Shown: piece by piece, positions 49,001 to 59,450 of the stretch
Layout of the letters: every line of letters starts with the position of its first letter
Position numbering within the stretch: the first letter of the stretch is position 1
From: Casuarius casuarius
Taxonomy: Eukaryota; Chordata; Aves; Casuariiformes; Casuariidae
Direction of reading: 5' to 3'
Length of the DNA: 64,000 nucleotides
NCBI GenBank assembly: GCA_003342895.1
Contig: PTFA01000042.1
Span: 2,083,471-2,147,470 of the forward strand
Program-made: the position numbers and the translations under genes
The notes under the pieces: model-generated
Seen by the model: the letters and a program-made list of their open reading frames with translations, nothing else
Databases searched by the model: none
What the model was told of the DNA's origin: nothing

Positions 49001-52000
49001 TATACTGCTGCATACTCCAATTTCTTTTGCTTGCTTGAGGATCGTGGAGGTACTCTGATGAGGGTAAGTATTAAAATAATAGTTGGCAGTTCCCCCTGCT
49101 CAGGATTATTTTCTGTTCTCTGTCTTAACTTCAGGAAACACATGAGCANAAGTGGTTTTATGCTGAAGATCTTAGGTATGTCTTCAATGGCTCCTTTTTC
49201 TTCCTCTCTCACACTTGACCCAATCTTGCACTCTGGAGGTTTCTTCAGTAGGCCGAGGGCACTGCTCTGTCAAAGCACTTAGCTCTCTGCAAAGCACTCG
49301 ATGTGGCCACTGATATGACCCCTGGAAGTTTGTGCACGCAGTGATTTGCTCCCATGGAGCCAGAGTCGGTGCATCTTGGGTACATCTGAATAGTCTGTCA
49401 AAATCCCTTTTGTTGACAGTGTGAACTTAAAGGCCTTCAAGGTCCTCGGTGTCNGCAGAATATTTCTATCACTGTAAATGTTTTAATGGGCCTGACAAAA
49501 ACCATCTTTCAACTTGACTTCTGCTTAGGAGCAAAGTGTTGGAGCTGCAGGCTGAACTGGGTAAAACAAACACACAGAGCTGCAGACCCTTTATATGGCT
49601 TTGAAAATCTCCCAAAGAATTACTAGAATGGTAACAGTTGTAATGACTCACGGTCTTTTACTGTTTAAACTAGCTTTTGATCCCTGAGATCCATCACCTG
49701 CCACTTGATGAGATCTGCTTCTGTTTAGTAAGTTGCTACTCTGTTGTGAAGGAAGACTTCAAAACTTAAAGCAAACCTGATGGAGTACTGTGTCATAGGA
49801 ATTTTCCAAAGACTTTATGTTCTTTCACATTTTCTTTCTTCTCAGAGTGATGGTGAGAGGTGAGAAGAATGATGAGGCAAGCCCCCCCAGATGCTTTGAA
49901 CTCATGGCATATAATTGTTGGCTTAAAAATTATGAGTACTCTTCAAGGTGTGAGATTCTTTTTATTGGCCTCTTAGATTTTTGAGCTTTTATGATTCACT
50001 TTTTTCAAACTTGCTGTCATGATTTTCATACAGCATCTGACTGAAGAGCTTTCAGAAAAATCCNGCTATAGCAAATGATATTCTTGATAAATTCATTAGG
50101 ACTGGTGCTATATCCCTACACCCACTGAAATAGAATATAGGAAATTAAAAAGGGAATCATTATTTTCTCCTTTCCTAGAATTCTGAGGCTCAGATACCCT
50201 AACAGCGAGAGTTGATGTGAAGCCAAAACGTGCATTTCCCCAACTGCTGCACGAAGGGAAGACTGAAAACGTGTTATTCTCTGTGATCTATGTAAAGCAT
50301 CAGTTTCTTAGTGCTGCTTCAACAGACCTTTAAAAACACGCAGGCTGCAGCTGGTGGACTACCTTAGGCTAGTGCTGCTCCTCTTTGAAAAGCTATTTGT
50401 GCAGTGTCGTGGAGGAGTGGGAGAGTCACCGCTTACTGAATGCTGGTTAAGAGGGGGAGTGATGCACTGACAGATTCCAGTTTTGGAGTATTCAAGGTTG
50501 CCTTCTAAAAGCATTTTTAAGGGGAAGTAATATTCACTGTAAACCTAGGAGAGTTTTCATTTCTGTTATTTTTGTATTGTGCTTTGGCTGCCAAGTGAAC
50601 CTTCTTTGGAGAGTGGTAACTTTCACACAGAAAATCTGGCTTATTAAAGTCTTTGACACGTTTATGTTGGGCATAGTTTTGGGGGATATTTGTTCCACTG
50701 AATCAATAAGACTGTATCATGACAGTGTGATTTACTGTCTTCCAAGAGAAATCTTGTAGCCACCTTAGCAGGGTTTGCAGAGTTCTTCTGAACTTTTGTT
50801 GAGGAGGATTTACGTGACTTTTCAGAGCAGGGGCTAGTTGATGCACTTTGAGGAATGTTGAGCATATGCAAGGCTCTCACAGAGCTGACGGTGGTCAGGA
50901 GGTAATTTAGCTTAATTTTCTGCTGAGGGCTGATGTGAATGTTATATAGGGAGAAAAAAGACTTTAATTTTGAGTTTCCCTTTGTAATTCATCTGAAAAG
51001 CAGCAGTGGGGTGAGGCAGGCTGGGGAAGGCTTAGCTGCTTGCTTAGTTTTCTTTCAGGCCATCTGCTCTGCTGTATTTTGTATGTGACAGGTAGAATGG
51101 AAATGTCATATATAATCTGTACTGTTTGTATGCATTTGTGCCTGGGAGATACATGCCTGAGGAAAATGTAAAGAGCAGGATGTTTATTATCTTATTAATG
51201 CATGGGCATCATTCCCATTCTCTCACTCAGTGGGTGGGAATGTCGTGAAAGGAATAGACTCACTCCTTAAATGTCAAGGAGGTAGGCACCTTAGAAATGC
51301 TACCATTGATAGCACCAGAGGAGGGGGTGAATGGGGTTGAATTATCTCATTCAATTGTAAGTAAGTGGCTGAAGCCNTGGTAATAATGGACCATGCTGGG
51401 TGAAAAGTGTGATGGAGGAGGGCGGCAAAGGAGTAAAGGGTCTGCGTGGAGAAGCTGAAGGGATCCACACGAAGTGCAGGCCACAGAGGCGTGGAGGAAT
51501 GTTGGGGGGAGAAACGAAAGCACATCCCTCCCTCCGCCCCGAAAGCAATCTGTATGTTTGCACAGAGGAGTGCTGGAAGCAGCTGGTGGGTATGGGTCTG
51601 TGCCCAGCTTGCTCAAAGTGTAGACACAAGACTTGTGCTGCGTCAGCATGCTGGAGGAGAATCAAACCAAAATTGTTTGATCCTCCAACTTGCTAACTAT
51701 GAGGCAGGGTAGGATATTGCAAGTTGTACCAGCCACTGGAAAGTGCAAAGGGTTTGCTTTAGTAATCCCTGTAATCCCCTATAAATAATGCTGTCCCCTG
51801 TATTGATGAAAAAAATTACATAACACTGATATCCAGCCAAAAGGGAAAAAATAAACGAAATGAAAATTCAACCAATGCNCTCATGATGCTGGTCAGATTC
51901 ATCTGAGCTGCATTAGGAGAGCTTAGGATTCCTGCCAAAGAAAGGATGACTATCATCATGAAGGAAAATCTGTGTAATATTGAGCTGGAAAAGCAGTTTT

Positions 52001-52765
52001 CAAGAAAGTCCAGACCCAGAAGTTTTATTTGTTACGCAAGATGCAGGCTGAGCTAGAAGGTGGGGGATTGATTTGTTGGGTCACATTCAGCTACTTGTTC
52101 ATGGGGACTTTCACCCTGAATTTCCTAGTCTGACTTGCATCCAGGTCACTAGTGTTGGCCCTACTTTGATCTGGTGGCTGGTCTGCGTGCAGAGAGGTAC
52201 ATGCTGTCCCTCTGGCCAGCACCTTGTGAAGCTTCGCTGAAAAGTGATTTAATGGATCAGGAGATACAGCTGCAAGGGGTTTTCCTCCCCAGGCTGAGTA
52301 TACTGGCAGAGCTATTGGGAGGTATTTGCAATGCTGCTGAAGGAACTGCAAAAGGACTGTGAATTGCTGATTAATGGGCACAAGATTTGACTTTAAAATA
52401 TATGTGCATATTTGTTCAATGTACAGTTAGATGCTTGGGATTGTCCTGAGATCCTTTATCAGTCTGTGTGCAGGCTGCAGGAGTGGACAGCGATGGAGCT
52501 GACAATAATGGCCCATTTTGTGACCCTCAGAAATGCCATAGGGATTATGGCATGCATTGAGACATCGTTAGGGAGGGCTAGTGCTGAGTCTGCCCTTCTC
52601 CTTCCTCCTCTGCTGCCTTCACCACTTCCCCAAGCACACTCCTCCATCACCTTCTGTTTAAGCATGCCCGGCTGGCCCTGCCCTGCCTGATGGAGACTGC
52701 TAGCTCAACCGCCTGAACTGCTTATGAGAATTAGCCTTAAATGTAGGTAGAAAATCAGAATGAGG
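46086..52765. other. intergenic region downstream of MRPS6
   Basis: No recognisable gene. Open frames are short and have no motif I know. A T run lies at 47618-47632. Single N bases occur at about 48021, 49148, 49454, 50064, 51377 and 51879. A 95-base segment at 48969-49063 has a good acceptor and a strong GTAAGT donor, and could be an exon of a non-coding transcript. Confidence 0.7.
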
Positions 52766-53067
52766 TGTGCGCAGGTGGCTCATTGTGGCATACGACGACA
52801 TGGACCTCAGGTAGGGTAGTGCAAAAGATCCTTTATTGAAAACGCAATGGCTGGTTATATAGCAATCAAGCTCAGCCACTCCTCCAAGTAACTCCTTGGC
52901 ATTGTGGCATCTTGTGATAGGTAGGAAGATGTCTTCTGATGCCTGGCAGGCGGGCAGGACAGTCCAGCAGGACAGGCCCACCGCAGCTGCTGGCATGTAG
53001 GCAGGAAGGCACATGATCACTAGCAACTCACGTGCACACATTCTGGCCACAAATCATAGTTACCACA
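52766..53067 (-). mobile_element. LTR-like sequence of an endogenous retrovirus
   Basis: Read on the minus strand this stretch begins TGTGG and ends GCACA. It contains a TATA box (TATATAA, 52855-52861) closely followed by a poly(A) signal (AATAAA, 52832-52837). That tight TATA-to-AATAAA spacing is the layout of the short LTRs of avian alpha-like retroviruses. No second LTR, primer-binding site or clear target-site duplication is seen, so it could be a solo or degraded LTR, and both ends are uncertain. No protein-coding retroviral domain is recognised next to it. Confidence 0.4.
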
Positions 53068-53111
53068 TCATTACTTTCTGCCTTAGAGATTCTCTGCTGT
53101 CTTACACAGCA

Positions 53112-53807
53112 TCATTCTATCTTGGTCCCCAACAGCTCATGGCAGAGATCGGGGATGTCACAGCTGGTAAATGGGTAGGCCAGAGTCAGAGGTGCTTCAT
53201 GGATCTTCACATGTGACTCCTTCTCTGCCTCAAGGAATGAAAGCACCACCTGGCATTGCCCAGCTGCTCCAATGTGTGGCAGGTGATGCATTCCTTCATG
53301 CAGCCAGCCAGCGCCTGGCTGAGGCTCAGCTGGCGCCAGCTGAGTTTGCCCCTCTGCAGGACCCTCGGTTTGCGGCTTAGNATCTGGTGTGTGAAGAAGG
53401 CTTGGCTGGGACGGGGAGGATGAGGAGCAATCGCCTTGCACACGACAAAAAGGTGACATGCCATGCTGTGGCTGGAGAGGCTTGCTGGGACCGTCTGGTG
53501 CTGCTGGGGCTGCGGTGTGGGTGGAGGGCGGCCACAGGCCAGTGGCAGGCATGGTGTTTGCTGAGGACAAGTAGNGAATGGGACTCGTCTCTGGTGCCGG
53601 GGGTTGTTGTGGTGCCTCTGCGCTGGTACGCCGGGTGGGCATGACGCGAGACCTCTGAGGAGACACAGTGTCTGTGGCGGGGGAAGGAGCAGTTTGAGGG
53701 TACTGTGGTTTGGCCAGCGCTGTGTTATCCTGCGGGTATGAGGGGTTTGGGCAGCTCTGGGAAAGCCACTTATGAGGTTCCCAGCCCATTGCATCAACTG
53801 TTTTCAT
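53112..53807 (-). other. proline-rich open reading frame of unknown origin
   Basis: This is a 231-codon frame on the minus strand, directly upstream of the LTR-like sequence in its own orientation. The middle is rich in P, Q, S and T; the carboxy part is ordinary in composition. It lies in a locally GC-rich block unlike its surroundings and contains two N bases. No zinc knuckle, protease, polymerase or envelope motif is visible. It may be part of a retroelement, a chance frame in GC-rich DNA, or an unknown coding exon. Confidence 0.2.
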
Positions 53808-55614
53808 GGCCTCCCTGCAGACAGCCCAAGGCCGAGGCTAGGGGAAGGAAGGGGCGCCAACAAGCAGGCTAGCAAGGCCGTGTAGGCGCAGCCCGTCCTG
53901 CCATGAAGAAGGCTGCAGAGAGTTTCTCCAAAGCCTTTCTGTGTTAGATGGATGAATCACTACTGAAAAGCGCAGCAGTTCTTCTTGTGTAGGTCTGTGC
54001 TTCTCCACAGCCTCCGTTAGCACTGAGTAATCAGTTGTAGACGAATGGTGCCAATGACTGTGAAGATGATCGTAAATCATGGCATTATAATCACTCATGC
54101 ACGTGACATTCCTCTTGACCTCTGGGAACTCTAAAAACAGCTGTGGTCTAAAATCCCCAGTTAATTGCACTGTGAAAATAAATTGGTAAGAGCAAGAGCC
54201 TCTCTGAGTGTTATTATGATTTGAATTACATGGTCCTTAAATGCTGGCATTTAAAAAAGTACAATAGTGGTCTTCCTCATGTGAGAATCCACAGAAATGT
54301 TATGCCTTCTTTTAATGGTAAATATGGCCAACTCCAGTTGGAGTCGATGATTTTACCAAAAATATTTGCTAACGTATTTTTGAGGGGATGAAAATTAAGA
54401 AGTCCAGATGGTCAGCAAGGTAACTTATTCCTGGAAACACATGCCCATGCTTTGTTTTATTCCTATGTCACTGGTTGCTCCTTGAATCTGAGGGAGAACA
54501 TGTATTTACTTTGGCTTGCACTATTGATTCCACTCTGACTGCTTACTTGCACAAAGCTAAGCACATACCTGAAAATTTGCAGAATCAGAAACTTACTTTA
54601 TATCATCCAGGTTCAAAAATGAGAGCTTTCTGCAAAGTTCTTCCTAAAAGATTTTTAAGTAATGTTTCTTGAAAAGTAATACTTCTTTTTTGAATCTTGA
54701 AGAGAAGGTGTAGCAAGTCACCCACATGACAGTTATTTCCTCATTCAGACATCAGAGTTCTTCTCAGACTTGGGTAAAAGTAAAAATCTTGGGGGTTTTC
54801 ACTGAGAGTTCACCTTTTTTAACTTTGATCTAGCAACAGAGTTATTAAAAAAGGAAAAAGAAAGCAACTCTTGTCATAAAGAAGATTCTCTGGGTGGGCC
54901 AATTAAGTTTAACAATTTTTCTCCTTTTTGCTCTGTTTCTCCCTTACTTAAAAATACCTTGTAGAATTTGGTTTAACTCTGGAGTTTCTGGAAAGCCTGC
55001 TGGCTTCTCCAGGTTTGCACATTTGTAGGTATGCTTAGGGAAAGATGAAGACTTTTTCTGACTTCAAATAAACAGATGCTATTTGTTTCTAACATCTTGC
55101 GAAGTTCTGTCCCTTTCTTGCAGGTCAGGCAGATTTTCAGTGGATATGTCTGGATTATCTTTATTCTTTTGTCCACTTCATTGTAGGATTTCTGTAGTAC
55201 TTTTTACCATAAACAAGTTCAATTTTATCTTTTAATTTGAGCATCATTGTCAGGAAACAAACCATTTCAAGCAGGATATATCAAGCCTCTTGCAGTAGGA
55301 AACTCTGCAGTTCAGAGGTACTTGCTCTCACTTGACTTTCAAGCTGTTCCAGGTGTCTTTCCATAATTAGATTAATTTTCACATATTCTTCTACACTTCT
55401 CTCATCTCTCTTTCAGTGCATTCCTGAAATATTTTCTTCTCTTTTCAGTTCTTCTAATTGAGCTCCTCCATTATCTTCCATGGCCAGTGAGCTGTTTGAG
55501 GAACTTACTTACTATCTTAAAATTGCTAAAATNTCCTCTGCAGACATTATGGAGGAGATCAGGTGAGGTGTACAGCAATTCCTGAAGCATTTCTTCAGAG
55601 CTGCACTCTCCTGG
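53808..55614. other. intergenic, no recognised gene
   Basis: A 110-codon minus-strand frame ends at 53838, just upstream of the proline-rich frame, and shows no known motif. From about 54.2 kb the sequence returns to ordinary AT-rich DNA with nothing recognisable. Confidence 0.6.
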
Positions 55615-55960
55615 CTTCATAGAGTTATGCAGTTTATGGTCCAGAAGGTGCCTTGCATCATTTAGTTTAATCTACTGGTTATCACGGGCTCTACTTACTG
55701 CCATACTCCAGCCTGTTTTGAGTTGGCCCGACAAGTCTGGTTTGGCATAGCTTCTCTCTCTGAAAGGCAGGCAATCTTGAAATGAAGATTTCAAGTGAAA
55801 GCTAATCCAATCCTCCCCCCGGAGAGCCTCTTCCACTGGTTAATCACTCTTATTGTTAAATATAACAGTGTTGTTTCTGCCTAGCTTCCTTCAACCAGCC
55901 ATCTGTTTGAGAGAGGCAGGTTTCCACTTGTAGGTTTGAGAAACCCATGGATTTAGTTTT
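55615..55960 (-). mobile_element. ancient CR1 LINE fragment (3' end)
   Basis: The plus strand shows, in order, CATAGAGTTATG, a CCAGAAGG…CATCATTTAG segment, a CTTGAAATGAAGATTTCAAG segment and CTGGTTAATCACTCTTA. I recognise this order as the reverse complement of the 3' region of CR1 LINEs in sauropsids. The element therefore lies on the minus strand with its 3' end near 55615. It is diverged, contains no usable reading frame, and is clearly old. The end near 55960 is approximate. Confidence 0.6.
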
Positions 55961-58699
55961 TAAAGTGCATCTTCTTCTTCCATGGATCTTCAAAAAACAA
56001 AGAAAGAAGATGAGATCTCCAGCTTCCCATTGACATGATAAAAACTGGTCTTTCTTGCATCAAATGTTGATAATGTAGTGCTTTGTAGGTGCAGAGCTTT
56101 TCCACATCTACCCACTGTCTTTGCTACCCTTCATGCTGTCTCTGATGTTGCTTCTGTAGACAAGCTTCACCACATCCTCCACCAGCAGGAGAGTGGAAGA
56201 AGCATGAAGGGGAAGGTGTAAGCTCAGAACAAAGAAGGCACAAGGCACTGTGCATGTCACCTTCTGAAGCAGAAATCAAGCTCTGTTTCTAAGAATGCTT
56301 GTTTATAAGCCATATACTGCTCATGATTATATTTCTCTGACATGCAGCTTCGCACTAGTATGAACAGCCTTATTAGACACTTTGCAGGAGCAGTCATCTA
56401 TATTTATATATCTATTATGTTTACTTGTAGCTTTGTATGTATTACCAGAAAGTAACTCTGTTCATTCCAGGAACCTTTCCCTGGAGGATTAGTGGGAGGC
56501 AAGGGGCAACTTCATGTAACAAGAGAAAAGGGGAGGGAATCTGGGGAAGAAAAGATGTCAGACTTGGAGGAATCCTGAAGGATTAGGGAAAGAGGGATGA
56601 CCAAACTTGACATTTTTCAAAGAAGGAAAAATGGAGAGACTTGAAGAAAAGGAAAATTATGAAATAGTTTGAGAAAACACTTGTCTGAAATTGGCAAGTG
56701 GTCTAGTCAGAAAAAAAAAATTCAAGCGGGAGTGAGGAAAGAAATGAATTATAGATGAATTATAGAAAACTATCAGCCAAATTATTGCTTTCAGTGCTTT
56801 CATATCTGATTTTCTAAGGTGACTATAAGTTGTTTACGATCAAAGGGAATAAGCACAGGCAATGTATGTACTGTCTGCTTACTTCAGGCCTTATGCTCCC
56901 ACTTTAGCCTGAACCCCCGGTTGGCACTCCTTCCATTTTGATTTTCTCTGGTGTCTGGAGAGTGGCAGTTTGCCCTCTAGGCAGGGAAGGTTAGGTGCAG
57001 GAGGGGATTATCTTATACTCAGGCTCTGCTCTTGTAGGCACTTTTGATGCTACCAACGCACACCACTAGTCTCCAAGCTCAAATCTAGACTCAGGTCCAG
57101 CTACCTCGACAATGTGGACAAAGTCAAGGTGACCAGAGCAGCACATTTACTACTGCTGAGTGATCTGTCTGACTTTGAAAGCCCTTGTACGGTCCACTGC
57201 TTTCAGTTTGCTGGCAAAGAGCTTTGTCAGCCTCCAGGGCATAAGCAAGGACGGACTGTTACATATTTGGACTGGTGTGGCCAAGAAAACTGCTGAAGAT
57301 GGGGATGCTGCAGGTTGGACTAAAAAAGGTAAGAACACAGAACAAGGTCTGACTGATAGCAAGAATCTCGATAATGATAAAAGGTGAGGATCTTGGTTTT
57401 CCAGCTAATAACCTGGTATCTGAATCTGGGAGAAACACTCCCTTTTCCCTCAGATCATTGCCCCTGCTTTCCTTACACTGAACTCTTGGGCACAGCCTTA
57501 CAGCTGCCTCTTTGAAACCTAGACTTACTTGGCTGAGGAAACATATTAGAGCCTTATTTTCACTGTAAAGCAAAGAGTTTCCAACTGCTTGCCTGACAGT
57601 AAGGAGTTAACCAAAATCTGGATACCAGAGACCATAAGAACATGAGCCAGGTTCTGATAGTCTCGTAGTGCCTTCCCACAGCTCCCTGGGCCTGTATTTT
57701 CTGGCTTTTCTGCTTACTGCCCACTCACTGCCTCCCAGCTTATGCACAGCTGGCTAGCATTTCAGTTGTCATTTCACGAGACTCCATTTCTGCACTGCTC
57801 AGCTCTCTGCGGCCAGCAGTAGAAGAGCTGTCCCAGGCTGTTGACAGTTGGCCAGAGGATCAGAGATGCTCTGGGCTGTTGCTAGCTATGNCAGGGAACA
57901 TGCTTGTGGAGGGTTCACTCAGCTTCCACACTGGTGTGGAAGATTGTCTGGGAAGGGACTGGCTGCAGGATGGCATGAGAAGCTCTCAAGCTCACAGGTC
58001 CAGGACCTGAGCACCCTGTTAATCCCTGCATGAAACCTGTGTCGGTGCAGCTCCTGTGTGGCTGTGGCTGCTTGAATAAGAGATGCATGTAGCTCTCTAG
58101 GATGGATACTCAACACCCGGTATGTCCTGAGACCTGGCAAGGGCAATGTAGATGCATAACAGCATGTTATTTTCCTTAAATAATCTCCCACCTTGCACTG
58201 CTGCATTTAAAAAAAAAAGTTTCATTTCCTCTGCTGGGCAGCTGTACCTCAGGAGCAGACAGAAATGTGTTAGTGTGCATCTGTGCTTATACGATTTTGC
58301 AGAACCGAGTGAGTTTATAAAACTCTCTGAAAACCACTTGGGATGAAAGGCTGCATAAGAACCTGTGCTGTTGTAACTAATATGACCTTTATAGATACAT
58401 AAAGGTATGAAACTAACTGCTTATTCTGAAACCAGATGGCAGAGCTTCCTTTCACTTAACACTCTGTCACTCTCAGGTTGCGGCACGACGTCCCGTCTCT
58501 TTTCTCTTTACTGAAGGCCGCGCTTAGGGTAAGGTTTGCTGTCCTGTGAGGAGATGGTATGACACTAACAAGCGCTCTCCTCTCCCATACAGTCACTGCA
58601 TATTAATGAAATGGTTTCCTGATAAATCAAACATAACAGTAAGATACAGATCTTGTATCTTGCAGCTTCAAACACGCGTTTCTTCTGAGGAGATGTAGG
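55961..58699. other. intergenic, no recognised gene
   Basis: Only short unremarkable frames are seen. A good splice donor (AAAG then GTAAGA) occurs at about 57330 on the plus strand but cannot be tied to a known exon. Confidence 0.6.
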
Positions 58700-59450
58700 G
58701 TTTTATTCTTGCCGTCTGACATCAGCTCCAGTCTCGGCCGGCTGCAGAGCCCTATCTGGTGCAGGTTCCCAAAATCCGATCTTGAGAATGGCAGGGGGCT
58801 TCATTTGGTGACGAAGCTGATTTTTCTCGTCTCCACTCTTCATTAAGAGAATTTCTTTAGTTTGTGTAAACGGACTTTCGAACACCTCAGGCTCTCCGCG
58901 AGGGGGTAAAAGAGGGAAAGCGAGCCCCCGGCCAACAGCTGCTTGCATGCCACCCGGACCGCGCGCTCTTCCCCGCGACAGGCCCCAACACGTCCGTCCG
59001 TGGCGTGGGGCTGGAGGGTGCCCAAAATGCCTCATGTTCCCCCCCGGCTCCCGCCAGATGGGCACAGCTGCCAGCAGCAGGATGTGGCCTGGGGCCCGCA
59101 GCCATTTCGGGGAGGCTCGGCGTGGGCAGCTGCCCCCTGCTTCTTGTGCTGCCTCAAAATGGCTGTGCCTGCCCACCGAGCTGCCGTGGCCACTGCCGCG
59201 CTGGGCCAGGCCGGGCCGCCGGCCTGCCTGGGGCTCCCTGCCTGAAGGGAGCGGGTCGGTGTGCTCCCCACCAGGCAGCTGGGGGTCTCAGGAGATCAGC
59301 TGGGGGGCCCAAGGTGGGAAAGCTGGGGGGCAATGGGGCTGTGGTGGCTGCAAGGTGAGTGGGGGCCATGAAGGAGGCCTAGCCTGCCCCAGGGGTGGCT
59401 TCCCCGCTGGGCACCCGCGAGCTGCCGTCCGCCTGTTCAGACCCAGAATC
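58700..59450. promoter_or_regulatory. CpG-rich block, candidate promoter
   Basis: A GC-rich stretch stands out from AT-rich flanks. It is dense in CpG, especially at 58900-59000 (GCGCGC, CCGTCCGTGGCG). On the plus strand it contains a consensus donor at 59355 (CAAG then GTGAGT), as expected where a first exon ends just inside a CpG island. Frames on both strands are open for up to 168 codons, but such frames are expected in GC-rich DNA. What it would drive is unknown. By synteny KCNE2 would be the next plus-strand gene, but no KCNE2 exon is in the window. Confidence 0.45.
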
